Positions 18,251 to 28,222 of a stretch of 64,000 nt of DNA are shown one piece after another. A model generated the notes under the pieces. That model was not told the DNA's origin and made no database searches. It saw only the letters and a list, made by a program, of their open reading frames with translations. Source of the DNA: Symbiodinium natans (lineage: Eukaryota; Sar; Dinophyceae; Suessiales; Symbiodiniaceae); contig CAJNDS010002073.1 of the NCBI GenBank assembly GCA_905221605.1, positions 332,717 to 396,716 on the forward strand. Direction: 5' to 3'. Both the position numbers and the translations under genes were made by a program. Each line of letters starts with the position of its first letter. Within the stretch, counting starts at the first letter, position 1.

Positions 18251-18337
18251 AACCTGCTGGAAAACCCTAAGAACTCCCGGTTTCCCTCGGTTTAGTGTAA
18301 AGGTCCGAACCTGGCCATGGCCGTTGCAGGAAAGTTA

Positions 18338-18592
18338 CCCTAAACCCTAAAACCCTAAAACCCTAAATCCCTAAAACCCTAAAACCCTAAAACCCTAAAA
18401 CCCTAAATCCCTAAAACCCTAAAACCCTAAAACCCGAAAACCCTAAAGCCCTAAAACCCCAAAACCCTAAAACCCTAAAACCCTAAAACCCTAAAACCCT
18501 AAAACCCTAAAACCCTAAAACCCTAAAACCCTAAAACCCTAAAACCCTAAAACCCTAGAACCCTAGAACCCTAGAACCCTAAAACCCTAAAC
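18338..18592 (+). repeat. CCCTAAAA octamer array, about 30 units
   Basis: A 250-bp block of 8-mers (the Chlamydomonas-type TTTTAGGG spacing) with sub-blocks of ATCCCTAAA and CCCTAGAA. It is the longest homogeneous non-7-mer array in the window. Confidence 0.97.
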
Positions 18593-18743
18593 CCAAACCC
18601 TAAACCCTAAGCCCTAAGCCCTAAACCCTCAACCACGCCCATAAACCATCGCCATCAACTATAAACCCAAGACCTTCAGCAGACCATCCCCCAAACCCTA
18701 AACCCCCCCAACCCCACCATGAACACCCCCCCCCCCCCCTCCC

Positions 18744-18864
18744 AAACCCTAAACCCTAAACCCTAAACCCTAAACCCTAAACTCTAAACCCTAAACCCTA
18801 AACCCTAAACCCTAAACCCTGAACCCTGAACCCTAAACCCTAAACCCTAAACCCTAAACCCTAA
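18744..18864 (+). repeat. CCCTAAA array
   Basis: About seventeen units, two of them CCCTGAA, preceded by a short poly-C run. Confidence 0.97.
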
Positions 18865-18868
18865 TCTG

Positions 18869-18964
18869 TCACAGCCGTGCGTTCCTCATCGCTCATGCCG
18901 GCAGGACGCAGAGGAGCTGCAGACTGCGGATCAGGCCTCATCAGTTGGCTTTCCGTCTGGTCTA
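18869..18964 (+). CDS. exon-like open segment
   Basis: Lies between CCCTAAA and TTTAGGG. Two frames are open, one with RQDAEELQTADQASSVGFPS and one with SLMPAGRRGAADCGSG. The first is more protein-like. Confidence 0.33.
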
Positions 18965-18965
18965 T

Positions 18966-19233
18966 TAGGGTTTAGGGTTTAGGGTTTAGGGTTTAGGGTT
19001 TAGGGTTTAGGGTTTAGAGTTTAGGGTTTAGGGTTTAGGGGGGCCTTATTCTAAGGGAAGTTACCTTAATGTGGTCCCTGAACTACCTCAGGGTTCTGAA
19101 GTATGGGCCCTTGGGTGGAAAAATACCAGATAATTAACAGACAAGAGGGTTCCCCGCGTAAGTTTAGTCAGCCACACATCGGGTTTAGGGTTTAGGGTTT
19201 AGGGTTTAGGGTTTAGGGTTTAGGGTTTAGGGT
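18966..19233 (-). repeat. two TTTAGGG arrays with shared 26-mer between
   Basis: Arrays at 18966-19040 and 19180-19233. A 26-base segment at 19091-19116 (starts GGGTTCTGAAGTATGGGCCC) recurs exactly at 45273-45298. Confidence 0.92.
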
Positions 19234-20221
19234 TCCTGAAGAGCAAACAGATATCGCACTACCTAAACTTGGGCTCCAAACACTTGCTTGGAGCCCAGTT
19301 GTGCAACGCCAGTTAGCTGTGCTGCATTGCGCAGAACACGGAACAAGACATTCACTTGTATATGCATATTCATTTTACCTCTCATATGTCATGTACATCA
19401 TATACGTATACATGCATGCATACATACATACATACATACATACATACATACACACATACACACATACATGCATACATAAACATATACATAATGTGTCATG
19501 TTGAAGAATGAAGAGATTTGTGCTTGTACTTGTTTATTTGCATATACTACATACATAATCCTTATCTGTACCTATATTGCATATATATATATATATGTGA
19601 CTAAGCATTTGTTTAGTTATATTCACATGGAAACCATGTATAGTTGTGTGAAGGCGTCCGCTAAACGATGAAGAGTTGGTTTCGCGTAGGCTATTGCTGG
19701 CAAAGACTGCTCGCTGGGAAAGGCGGTTGTGCTTGGAACCGCTTAGACTTAGAAGCCTTGGAGGCTCAACCGCTTCAGCCCGGGTTGGGGGTTGAGGGGG
19801 CATTGGGGGCATGGCGTCTGGCGGGCCTGGAGATTGATGCCGATCCCAAACGTGATCCAAACGTGATCAAAAAACTGCACTGAGCCCTGCGCCCTAAACC
19901 CTAACGTGAGAGGGTGGCAATGACGGAGTTGTTCAGAGACGCACTATGGGTTACAGGGCGAAGGTTAAGGGCAACTATATCACTCACTACACTCCAAGTA
20001 CTATTATATGTTGAACGAGATCACCCCTTAAGACGACATTGGCCCGGAAGAGGTGTTTGAAGGCAAACGAAATCAGGGACCGAACATCAAAATAGGGTCA
20101 TTGTGCCCGCCAGCAAATAAAATTCGACGCTCATATATATATATATGTATATATATATACAGACTTAAGATGAATTCTTCAAATCTGCCACCTAGCCTCA
20201 GGGCCTAGCCCCATAAAACTT
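19234..20221. other. CATA microsatellite and one open frame
   Basis: (CATA)n at about 19407-19490 and (TA)n at 20131-20160. The + frame at 19668-19883 is open for 71 codons and contains LDLEALEAQPLQPGLGVEGA, a plausible but unrecognised peptide. Confidence 0.4.
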
Positions 20222-20296
20222 CAGCCCATGCGCCAGTTCTGGCCGGCCCTGCTGCTGTTCGCGACCTCCTGCTTCCCGACACTGCTTGCTAAAATG
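20222..20296 (+). CDS. short exon-like open segment, hydrophobic
   Basis: The frame gives QPMRQFWPALLLFATSCFPT then LLAKM. Its last 19 bases are repeated after a TTTAGGG array at 20346-20364. Confidence 0.38.
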
Positions 20297-20364
20297 GGGG
20301 GGTTTAGGGTTTAGGGTTTAGGACTTAGGGTTTAGGGTTTAGGGTGACACTGCTTGTTAAAATG
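20278..20364. repeat. 19-bp direct repeat flanking a TTTAGGG array
   Basis: GACACTGCTTGCTAAAATG at 20278-20296 and GACACTGCTTGTTAAAATG at 20346-20364 (one mismatch) enclose a 49-bp array. Read as a target duplication around an inserted array. Confidence 0.88.
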
Positions 20365-21200
20365 AGGGCTCACAGGGCTTCTAAGAGCGTATAGGCTTTT
20401 GCAGGGACCGAAGGGTCCATGAGGTTTATAGGGTCTATAGGCTTAAGCCCTATAAGTCCTAAACCCGAAGACCAAAAAGCTTCAAATGGAGACCCGAAAC
20501 CAAAACCCTAATAGTTGAGGGTTGAGGGGGAGGGCTACAGGCTTCCGAGTTTAGGATGGAGGGGTCTGGGCTTACGTAAGTGTTGTATTATTATTGCTAT
20601 AAATTATGATTTCTATTATTATGACCCTTACTATTATCATCATTATTATCATTATTCTTGTTATTATTCTTCTTATTGTTATGTTTGATGTTTGTTTGGG
20701 GGGGGATGTGGGTCAGTGAAGTGGAGCCCCCTACTCTGTGTGGACCTCAAATATGCACCCCTGGGCATGTTTGGGCACTGTGCAGGAACTTCTCAGGCCT
20801 GTATGGACAAGCGAGTCCCCGTGGGGCGTCGTTTCCCAGATCCTGGACTACGGGCCCGTCCTTTTAGGCTTTAGGGTTTATATAGGGTTTAGGGTGACGA
20901 ATGCTGGGTAGGCTCGTGAACAGTTGTTTCCGGATTTGGTTCAGGATCGAGGGTATAGAGGTTAGGGTTTAGGAGGATCATATTGAACATTCTTTTCCTT
21001 AAAGGTCCAACCTGAGGTTGGTTTCAGCAAAGAGGAAGTAGGGTAGGGTTTGTAGTGATTTGGGTGTTGTAAGCAAAACCACGTGAAAACAGCAGTCTCA
21101 ATCGTAGAGCTAGCAGTGTATTCCACAAGGCTTTTTTTAGGCAACCCTAAATCCTAAACCCTAGACCCGAAGCCCTAAAAGGCTTGGGCCTTAGGCCTAA
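20365..21200. other. ATT-rich microsatellite and unique sequence
   Basis: (ATT)n-like tract at 20588-20690. The 20658-20874 frames run out of it and are not convincing. Positions 20890-21140 are unassigned. Confidence 0.45.
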
Positions 21201-21289
21201 GCCCTAAACCTTAAGCCCTAAACCCTAAACCCTAAACCCTAAACCCTAAACCCTAAACCCTAAACCCTAAACCCTAAACCCTAAACCCT
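21201..21289 (+). repeat. CCCTAAA array
   Basis: About twelve perfect units after a CCTTAAG variant. Confidence 0.97.
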
Positions 21290-21305
21290 ACTACGAGGCT
21301 TGGGC

Positions 21306-21392
21306 CTGACTGCTTGGAGCCTCCAAGCCGCCCTCCCAGGCCCGGAGCAGCTCGAGGTGTGGGGTTTTTCGGGGTGGCCATGTTCGGATGAA
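21306..21392 (+). CDS. exon-like open segment
   Basis: The frame gives LTAWSLQAALPGPEQLEVWG then FSGWPCSDE up to TTTAGGG. Not recognised. Confidence 0.36.
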
Positions 21393-21735
21393 GGTTTAGG
21401 GGGTTTAGGGTTTAGGGGTGAAGGGGTGAAGGGGTGTAGGGTTAGAGGTTTAGGGGTTTAAGGGGTTTAGGGTTTGGGGTTTAGGGGTTTTGGATTTTGG
21501 GTTGAGGGTTCAGGGTTAAGAGTGTTCAAGGGCCCACTATAGTTAGGGAACAAAGACTTCACCTAAGCCGTGAACCCCCAATGTGCAAGGAAAAGGCAGA
21601 GATGCCGCGCGCCCGAACTTTCGGGACGGTTTAGGGTTCAGGGTTTGGGGTTTAGGGTTTAGGGTTTAGGGAGTTTAGGGTTTAGGGTTCGGGCCCGACA
21701 GAATTAACCTCCTGGAGCTGAAAAATCTCCCCACA

Positions 21736-21834
21736 GGTGAAGCCATCCTGGTCTTTGCTGCCTCAGCTCTGGTTGTGGCCCTTGCTGGGGTTCTGCGCCG
21801 TTTCGCACGGACCCGCGCAGCACCTTGGGCCTAG
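21736..21834 (+). CDS. exon-like open segment, membrane helix plus basic tail
   Basis: AAATCTCCCCACAG at 21723-21736 is a strong acceptor-like site. The frame gives GEAILVFAASALVVALAGVL then RRFARTRAAPWA and TAG. A hydrophobic helix of about 17 residues followed by Arg-rich residues, like 8100-8216. Candidate C-terminal anchor exon. Confidence 0.48.
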   Translation, partial: GEAILVFAASALVVALAGVLRRFARTRAAPWA

Positions 21835-22412
21835 GCGTTTTGGGCGTAGCCTGGTGCCCTTGCCTGTCCCCTAAACCCAGGCAAGCCCCAACACCCTAAA
21901 CCCAAAAAAACGCCCTGGACCCCTAAACCCCGAAAGCCCAAAATCTCCCAAACCTGCACCTCTCATTCACATCGCCCATGCACTCCAGACCACCGAGCCG
22001 CTACTAAGAACACCCATCACCCAGAGCCCATCCCAACGGCTAACATCCTATTTGGGGGGGGGGTTCTTAAGTTTTACTCGCTTGCTTCCATCACATGATT
22101 GGTGCTCTTGTCAATGTAGTTCGTGGTGGTGGGAGTCCTCTTTAGGAGCTTTTAGGGGTTCATGTGAAGGATGTTGAGGGACCCATGAACGGTACTTTAC
22201 ATGCACGAAATAAAGAAAGTGCATTCCTTTGATTCGCTTGTAGATGCAAGGAACTGAGAACTTTTATCATGAGCTTGCAAGGAGACGACTGTACAGTCAA
22301 CTCACTATATGTCCTACCTCCTCAACCCTGAAAACCCTCAAGCCCTCAGCCCTAAAACCCCTAAACCCTAAACTCTAAGCCCTAAATCCTGAAACCCCTA
22401 AACCTTCAACCC
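21835..22412. other. unique sequence, no convincing gene
   Basis: C-rich text (21870-22050) with a short poly-G run, then AT-richer sequence to 22320 and CCCTAAA-like units. Confidence 0.45.
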
Positions 22413-22517
22413 CCATAAGGGTCCATGTACCCCCATATGGTAGAAATTTGGGCCCTAAAGCTACTATATGGGAACCCCTTTAAGGCCCAAGTATATACTA
22501 TACATGGATCCTAAGGG
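22413..22517. mobile_element. family A foldback, copy 3
   Basis: CCATAAGGGTCCATGTACCC to TACATGGATCCTAAGGG, with ACC at both flanks. The element sits among CCCTAAA units. Confidence 0.88.
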
Positions 22518-22562
22518 ACCCTAAACCCTGAACCCTAAACCCTAAACCCTAAACTCCAAAAG

Positions 22563-22672
22563 GGTGTCTTCAGCTTTGGCGTGGGTGCGGCAATCTTCAT
22601 GGCAGCGCTGCTGCAGCTGCACCGGGAGCTCGCGGCACCTTGGCGGACGTCTCGGGTTTCTAATAAAGGGGT
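22563..22672 (+). CDS. exon-like open segment
   Basis: GTGTCTTCAG at 22564-22573 is a possible acceptor. The frame gives GVFSFGVGAAIFMAALLQLH then RELAAPWRTSRVSNK: a hydrophobic stretch then a basic end with AAPW, as at 21736-21834. Confidence 0.4.
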
Positions 22673-23052
22673 TCCCTAACCCTAAACCCTATCGACCCAA
22701 GACCCCAGGCCTTAAACCCATATCCGACAGTTTAAGGGTGCCAGGCTTCTTGGGGGGGTGGGGAGGGGTGGGCTAGGGTTTGGGGTTTAGGGGTTTGGGG
22801 GTTTTGGGGTTTGGGGTTTAGGTTTTTGGTCAGGTTTCTGGGTTTTTGTGGTTCGGTTTCAGGATTTTAGGGGTTTAGAGCTTTACTGTAGGGATCTTTA
22901 GGGGGGCTGCAGTCCCAAAGCGCGAAAAAGGTGCCGGACAATTCGTTAACCACACAATGTTAGGGAAAGAGCTGCCAGCAGGATCCCCGGATACAATCGC
23001 GTTATACTGAGACAACCCTGTAAGTTGCACCAACAATACAGTACGCAGCATT
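22673..23052. other. degenerate repeats and unique sequence
   Basis: CCCTAAA then TTTGGGG-like units to 22900, followed by unique sequence running into the next family A site. Confidence 0.45.
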
Positions 23053-23165
23053 CCCTAAGGGTCCATGTACCCATATGGTAGATTCTTTTGGGCCCTGAAG
23101 CTACTATATGGGAACCCCTTTAAGGCCCAAGTCTATACCACAAATAGGTACATGGACCCTTCGGG
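23053..23165. mobile_element. family A foldback, copy 4
   Basis: CCCTAAGGGTCCATGTACCC to GGTACATGGACCCTTCGGG, with ATT at both ends. Removal with one ATT joins GCAGC to ATTCAAG in an open frame. Confidence 0.92.
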
Positions 23166-23252
23166 ATTCAAGAAAATCTTTGAAGCTACACCAAAAGCAC
23201 ACGTCGTTCGAAGAAAAACGGCCCTGGACCCCCACACCCTAACTTGGTGGTC
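23166..23252 (+). CDS. exon-like open segment continuing across family A
   Basis: After exact removal of the upstream element the frame reads QYAAFKKIFEATPKAHVVRR then KTALDPHTLTW; the junction lies in the Phe codon. Basic and mixed composition; not recognised. Confidence 0.4.
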
Positions 23253-23440
23253 CCCTTTGCACTTTTTTTGGGTTATGGGTTCCCTTAAAAAAAGCCCACC
23301 CCAAAAAGGGTGCCCTCATTATCATATGGGGGGGTTTCCGGAAGTAGTGGGTGCCTTATTAGAAGGGAATCTGCTACTTGGTGTCTACATTAAGGGCCCC
23401 TTACGTTCGTAAAGCCCCATATGGTTAGTGGGCTACCAAG
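23253..23440. mobile_element. family F foldback with nested family G
   Basis: Left CTTGGTGGTCCCC and right TTAGTGGGCTACCAAG are family F ends. Family G occupies 23340-23417 and is flanked by CATATGG at 23333-23339 and 23418-23424, a 7-bp target duplication. Confidence 0.85.
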
Positions 23441-23719
23441 CTAGCGCCACAAAACCCCTGCAAACACATCGAAGTCATCCGAGGGACCCATTGAGGCGCT
23501 TGGAGGCACCGGCGTTCCCCTCACCTTTTTGGTTTTTGTAGGGTCTCCCCTTTTGGGTTTTCGTTCAGGGGGTTTAGGGTTCAGGGCTTCCCGAAATCTT
23601 GTGGGGTTCGGGGTCAGGTTTTTTTTGTGCGGGCGGTGTTTTGTAGGGTTGATGTCATGTGGATGACCGTTCAGTGGGGGTCAGATTTCATTTGATTTCC
23701 CAAAATGTGCCCCCTGCAG

Positions 23720-23822
23720 AGTGCATCCGGGGAACATATAGAGACGAGGTCTGGAGATGGGCACCGAAGAAAGGCATTGGCTGTGATAGCTGTGCGTCTT
23801 CGAAGGGCTGCCCGAAACCCTC
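23720..23822 (+). CDS. exon-like open segment
   Basis: Follows GCCCCCTGCAG at 23709-23719. Two frames are open: ECIRGTYRDEVWRWAPKKGI then GCDSCASSKGC, and SASGEHIETRSGDGHRRKAL. The first carries three closely spaced Cys. Not recognised. Confidence 0.4.
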
Positions 23823-23861
23823 AAAACCCTAAGCTGCCCTACGCTCTAAAGCCCCAAATCC

Positions 23862-24062
23862 CCACGATGCTCTAAAATCCTCAAGGCCGAAAGCACTGGA
23901 AGCCTAAAAGTTCCCACGGCCAGCAAAGCCCCTGTCCCTAAGGGTCCATGTACCTCTACAGTATATACTTGCGCCTTAAAGGTGTTCCCATATAGTAGCT
24001 TTAGGCCTCAATTTTTTACCATATGGGTAAATGGACCCTTAGGGTGTCGCTAAAGATACAGG
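23862..24062 (+). CDS. open frame split by a family A element
   Basis: Pieces 23862-23935 and 24045-24062. Ex-insertion, the frame reads KILKAESTGSLKVPTASKAP then VAKDTG across the junction, low in hydrophobics and typical of a linker. The element and one TGT copy must be removed for this frame to continue. Confidence 0.42.
23936..24044. mobile_element. family A foldback, copy 5
   Basis: CCCTAAGGGTCCATGTACCT to GTAAATGGACCCTTAGGG, with TGT flanking both ends. Confidence 0.92.
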
Positions 24063-24207
24063 GTTTAGGGGTGCAAGGTGATGGCTAGCCAACTCCGCCA
24101 ACTCCGCCAACTCCTCAGCACCCTCCACTCTAAAGAGCCCAATGGTGAGTTTAGGTTTAGGGCTTAGGGCTTAGGGTTTGAAAGTTTAGGGTTTGAAAGT
24201 TTAGGGT

Positions 24208-24312
24208 AGTTCCTTTGCCAAGCTGGCGAGGCGTGTCTGTGGCCCCTCCGGCGCCACTGGCTTGGCTGACAAAGCGTCTCGAGGCTGGCTGTCCCAAAAA
24301 CAACCCAATGGG
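24208..24312 (+). CDS. exon-like open segment
   Basis: The frame gives SSFAKLARRVCGPSGATGLA then DKASRGWLSQKQPNGVF. TTTAGGG units lie on both sides. Basic, mixed composition; not recognised. Confidence 0.43.
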
Positions 24313-24317
24313 GTATT

Positions 24318-24600
24318 TAAGGTTTAGGGTTTAGGGTTTAGGGTTTAGGGTTTAGGGGTTTAGGGTTTAGGGTTTAGGGTTTCGGGTTTAGGGTTTAGGG
24401 TTTCGGGTTTCGGCGGTTTAGGGTTTCGGGATGTAGGGCGGTTCAAGCTCCGGGGCTTGAGGCGCACCAAAGCCCCTAAACCTTCAACCCATTCAGGGTT
24501 TAGGGTTTAGGGTTTAGGGTTTAGGGTTTAGGGTTTAGGGTTTAGCTTTTTAGCGTTTAGGGTCTAGGGCTTTTAGGGTTTAGGGTCCCAGCCTAAACCC
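24318..24600 (-). repeat. TTTAGGG arrays with TTTCGGG variants
   Basis: 24318-24435 and 24497-24590, with a 60-bp unique gap. Confidence 0.95.
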
Positions 24601-24760
24601 TAAGCCCCTGAAGCCTGACAAGCCGCGATTTACCGACTTGCTGTTCTGCTTGGTAAAAATGCTGGCCTCGAGCCAGAGCCAAACCCATGGGTTATAGTAT
24701 ATTTGGGCTATATATGGGGGGGCGGTTCAGGGGATTATAGTACATTTGGGTTCTATATGG

Positions 24761-24870
24761 AGGGGGGGGGGTTTCCGAAAATTGGGGTACGAAAATTGGG
24801 GTACCCTTATTGGGTGTCCTATCTTCAGGTAATTCTGCTTTTTGGGCGCCCGTAATGTCATAAACCCCCC
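24761..24870. mobile_element. family G element
   Basis: GGGTTTCCGAAAATTGGGGT at the left (with a 16-bp tandem duplication of ACGAAAATTGGGGTAC-type text) and GTAATGTCATAAACCCCCC at the right. Confidence 0.7.
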
Positions 24871-24880
24871 ACATCTCGAA

Positions 24881-25021
24881 CTTAGTAGAGCAGTGATACC
24901 CTTTTCACATTTTTGGGGGTTCAAGGTGGTTTAGGTTTTAGGGTTTAGGGTTTAGGGTTCCCTGACAAAGGAACCAAGCCCAAAAAGGTTACCCGTGTTG
25001 GAACACGTTTACTGGGCCAAG
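24881..25021. mobile_element. family F foldback with inserted TTTAGGG array
   Basis: CTTAGTAGAGCAGTGATACC at the left and ACGTTTACTGGGCCAAG at the right. TTTAGGG units at 24928-24957 interrupt the GGTTCC motif of the loop. Confidence 0.8.
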
Positions 25022-25030
25022 TAAAGTTTT

Positions 25031-25138
25031 CCCGAAGGGTCCCATGTACCTCATTGTCATCTACTTGGGCCCCCAAAGTCCTGCCGGAGGTGCTTCAAGG
25101 GCCAAGTACTCCCTGTGTAGGTACATGGACTGTTAGGG
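25031..25138. mobile_element. family A foldback, copy 6
   Basis: CCCGAAGGGTCCCATGTACC to GGTACATGGACTGTTAGGG, with TTT at both flanks. Confidence 0.88.
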
Positions 25139-25141
25139 TTT

Positions 25142-25264
25142 GTGGCGACGCCCCAAGCTTCTATGAAGCCTGCTGTTAGTGAAGCGAGGACATGCATGAG
25201 CAGCATTAAACGTGAGCACGGCGCGAAGCGAGGAAGCAGTAGGGAGTTGGGTGTATTGTTTAGG
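25142..25264 (+). CDS. exon-like open segment, about 41 codons
   Basis: Begins right after a family A element. The frame gives VATPQASMKPAVSEARTCMS then SIKREHGAKRGSSRELGVLF and meets TTTAGGG. Hydrophilic and basic; one of the longer islands. Not recognised. Confidence 0.45.
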
Positions 25265-25396
25265 GTTTAGGGGTTTAGGGGTTAGGGTTTAGGGGTTTAA
25301 TTCGGGGTTTAGGGCTTTAGGGGTTTAGGGGTTTAGGGGTTTAGGGGTTTAGGGGTTTAGGGGTTTAGGGTTTAGGGTTTAGGGTTTAGGGTTTAG
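25260..25396 (-). repeat. TTTAGGGG octamer array
   Basis: Mixed TTTAGGG and TTTAGGGG, with a pure octamer block at 25315-25370. Confidence 0.96.
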
Positions 25397-26422
25397 GCCC
25401 GAGAACATCCCGGGGGGGATGCAAGGCACCTCTTTCCGGTAAGTCCTTCCCGAAACCCCCTGCACCAAGAACTAGAACGCCAAGCCACCCTAAACACCAA
25501 ACCTTAAGCCCTTTCCCATGAGATAGTATCCTCCACAAAAGCTGGGTGGTGCTGCATTGTTTGCTAGTTTTACGGCCTGCAAACCCTAAAAACGTCAGAA
25601 ACCCTTTGAACACTGAACCTCACCCCGATCCTACAACCCTAAAAAAAAACCTCAAACACAATTCGCACAAAGACGAAACTCTAAAACCCTGAACCCTGAA
25701 CCCTTCCAGAGGGCTTGGAAGCAGCCTACAGGACCCCATAAACAACCAACTCTTAATCCTCAAGCAGGGGCAAGTAAGCTGAAGCTTAGCCCCAGCCTCC
25801 AGGACGCCCATGTGGCTCACGCCTTCACCTTGGGACCAGACTGGCAGTCCGTCTGCCTGAGCCCTGGGAGCTTGAGCGTGGGTTCAGGGTTTAGGGTTTT
25901 GGGTTTTGGCTTTTGGGATTTGGGTTTTGGGGTGTCATTTAGATCCGGGGGGGGGGGGGGGGGGTTACTGTAGGGTGTAGGGTTTAGTTTAGGCTGTTGA
26001 GGGTCTACGGCTTAAACGGGTTGAGGGTTTAGGCAGTTTAGGGTTCAGGGCTCAAAAGGGTTCATGGTTTAGAAGCAGCTTGAGGTTTAGGGTTTCGGCA
26101 GTTTATGGCTTATAGGGTTTTAGGCGGTACAGGCTTGGGTTTAAGGCGGTTTGGGGTTTTGGCTGTTTAGCTGAAGGTTCTAGTGTAGCTCTTTTTGGGT
26201 TAGTTGTAGGGGATTCTAGTATACTACCCCAAAAAGGTACCACATAGGAGCCTTTAGGTAGGGCTTGGGGTCTAGGGTATAGGCGGTTTTAGGGTTTCTG
26301 TAGGATCCTAGTGCCCTACATTTTTTCAGAACCTTCATTTATACAGGTATGCCATGTCAAGGCTGCTGGGCAAAAAAGGGACTCGGATCTAAGAATCTAA
26401 GCCGTGTAAGTAGGTTTCAGAG
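25397..26422. other. unique and degenerate G-rich sequence
   Basis: 25386-25820 is open on the minus strand in two pieces without recognised motifs; poly-G at 25947-25964; degenerate TTTAGGC/TTTAGGG to 26300. An unassigned AT/C foldback (TACTACCCCAAAAAGGTACC) lies near 26225. Confidence 0.45.
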
Positions 26423-26532
26423 CTTGGTTGAGCAGTGGTACCCTTTTCCCTTTTTTGGTTCAAGGTTCCATTGTAAAGTAACCAGCCCAAAAAAAGGGTG
26501 TCCTTATTATAATATGTGCACTGGGCTACCCA
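26423..26532. mobile_element. family F foldback
   Basis: CTTGGTTGAGCAGTGGTACC to TGCACTGGGCTACC, with an uninterrupted loop (GGTTCAAGGTTCC). Confidence 0.8.
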
Positions 26533-26617
26533 GAGAGTGTGAGAATTTGACTTTTTGTCTGGGCTGAGGATTCATGATTCTAGGGCAGAACCGCACCCCA
26601 CCATAACCCATATGGTG

Positions 26618-26716
26618 GTTTCCGAAAAATAGGGTTACTTATTGGGGTCCTTGTTCTAAAGGGGAATCCTGCCACTTGCGGGTCTATTTTAGGGTCCCCT
26701 ATTTTCGTAAAGCCCC
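26618..26716. mobile_element. family G element, reference copy
   Basis: GGTTTCCGAAAAATAGGG to CCCCTATTTTCGTAAAGCCCC; ends complementary, about 98 bp, with CCATA at both flanks. Confidence 0.8.
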
Positions 26717-27201
26717 ATACCCCTAGGAAAGGGCCATGAGCCTTAAATTTTGGGGGTGACGGAGCCTAGGAAGTCTGATCCCAAACCCCGACGCGCATAA
26801 ACCCCAAATCCCGAAAAGCCCAAAACGCTTCACGAAACCCTAGAACCCATAAACCCCGGAACCCCTACAACGCTAACTTGCTAACTTAGAGAACCCTAGA
26901 ACCCCAAAAACACTAGAACCCTCAAACCCTAAAACCCAATATGAGACCCTAAAACCCTAAACCCTGAGCCCCTAAAGCCCTAAATAAATCCTGAAACCTA
27001 CCGCGTAAAACCCTAGACCCTACAACCCCCAAATTCCCGAAAGCGATTCCACTCTCCAATTGATTGCCCAGGCCCCTCATAGCTGAATGAATAGGCTTGA
27101 CACTTTTTGGGATGCTAAATCCCCTATAGAACTGAAAGTGTACCCCAAACCCTAAACCCTAAACCCTAAACCCCAAACCCCAAACCCTAAAACCTAAACC
27201 G

Positions 27202-27306
27202 ATGGGGCTTCTGAACTTGGCAACTAAGGCCCCGAAGAGCAGGGACGCCAGGACCTGGTGCTTCAAGGCATTGCCGCTCGACCTCAAGGACGACCGAAAG
27301 TCATAG
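27202..27306 (+). CDS. exon-like open segment, ATG to stop
   Basis: Lies between CCCTAAA (27137-27195) and TTTAGGG (27308 on). ATG at 27202 opens MGLLNLATKAPKSRDARTWC then FKALPLDLKDDRKS and TAG. Basic, mixed composition. Could be a tiny ORF or part of a larger exon. Confidence 0.43.
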   Translation: MGLLNLATKAPKSRDARTWCFKALPLDLKDDRKS

Positions 27307-27307
27307 G

Positions 27308-28065
27308 GGTTTAGGGTTTAGGGCTTAGGGTTTAGGGTTTAGGGTGCAGGGTTTAGGGTTTAGGGCGAGGGTTTAGGGGAAATTTAATACAGTGGTCTTA
27401 TGAACAGCTGAAAGGAGCTTCGGGTTTGGGAATTATGTAGGGTCTGTGGGCTTCATCGGGTTCTCAAGCGAAGGAATGGGGGCTCAAAGCACGAAGTCCA
27501 AACCCTAAACCCTAGACCCTAAACCTCCCCTGTAGGCAACAAGGGATGATCGCCCTTAGCTAACGAAACCGTATCTTGCCTAAAGCTGGGCTTGAGAAGA
27601 AGGTCCCTGAGTTGAAAGCCCTACAACGTGGCGGGGTCTCCGAATTTATGGGGTACCTTATTTGGGATCCTACTGTCTGGGGGTCCATATTAGCGGTGCC
27701 CTGTTTTCGTAAACCCCCGTGTTTGTGATGGGTTTTGGGTTTTGGGTTTGGGATGATGCGAGTTCGGTCTCTTAGCCGGCAGCTTAGGTGGCAGCATGCT
27801 GAGGAGGGTGCAGTAACATCTGAAGCACCTGCTCAGTAATATTTTGATGCCAAGAAGCTACTACTTCTGCTCTCTTGCGGGTTTGGGTACCTACTATTCT
27901 TAGTCCTTCTAGGCAAGGAATGATACTGAATCATGTGTTCGATAAAGCCTGAAAGGGCAAGATAAGGGGATGCAAGGCACCTAACCCCCTGCTTCCCCAT
28001 GAGCTACGAACTGGTGTGTATGTAGGCCCGTGTTGCTTCCTGCGTTGGCCTTCCTTCGTCCCTTG
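27308..28065. other. TTTAGGG units, family G copy, unique sequence
   Basis: TTTAGGG and variants to 27380. A family G element at 27631-27718 (GGGGTCTCCGAATTTATGGG to TTTTCGTAAACCCCC). The rest is unassigned. Confidence 0.55.
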
Positions 28066-28222
28066 CTTCTCCCCCCCCCCCCCCTTGCCCTCCGCCCTGG
28101 CCCTGCGCCCCCCCCCCCCCCCGCCCCCCCCGCCCCCCCCCCCCCCCCCCCGCCCCCCCTTTCCCCTGCCTGCCCGCCACCCCGCCCCCCGCTGCGCCCC
28201 CCCTTTCCCCCCCCTGCCCCCT
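28066..28222 (+). repeat. C-rich tract
   Basis: Long C runs with G, T and A interruptions. Poly-Pro frames here are artefacts. Confidence 0.95.
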
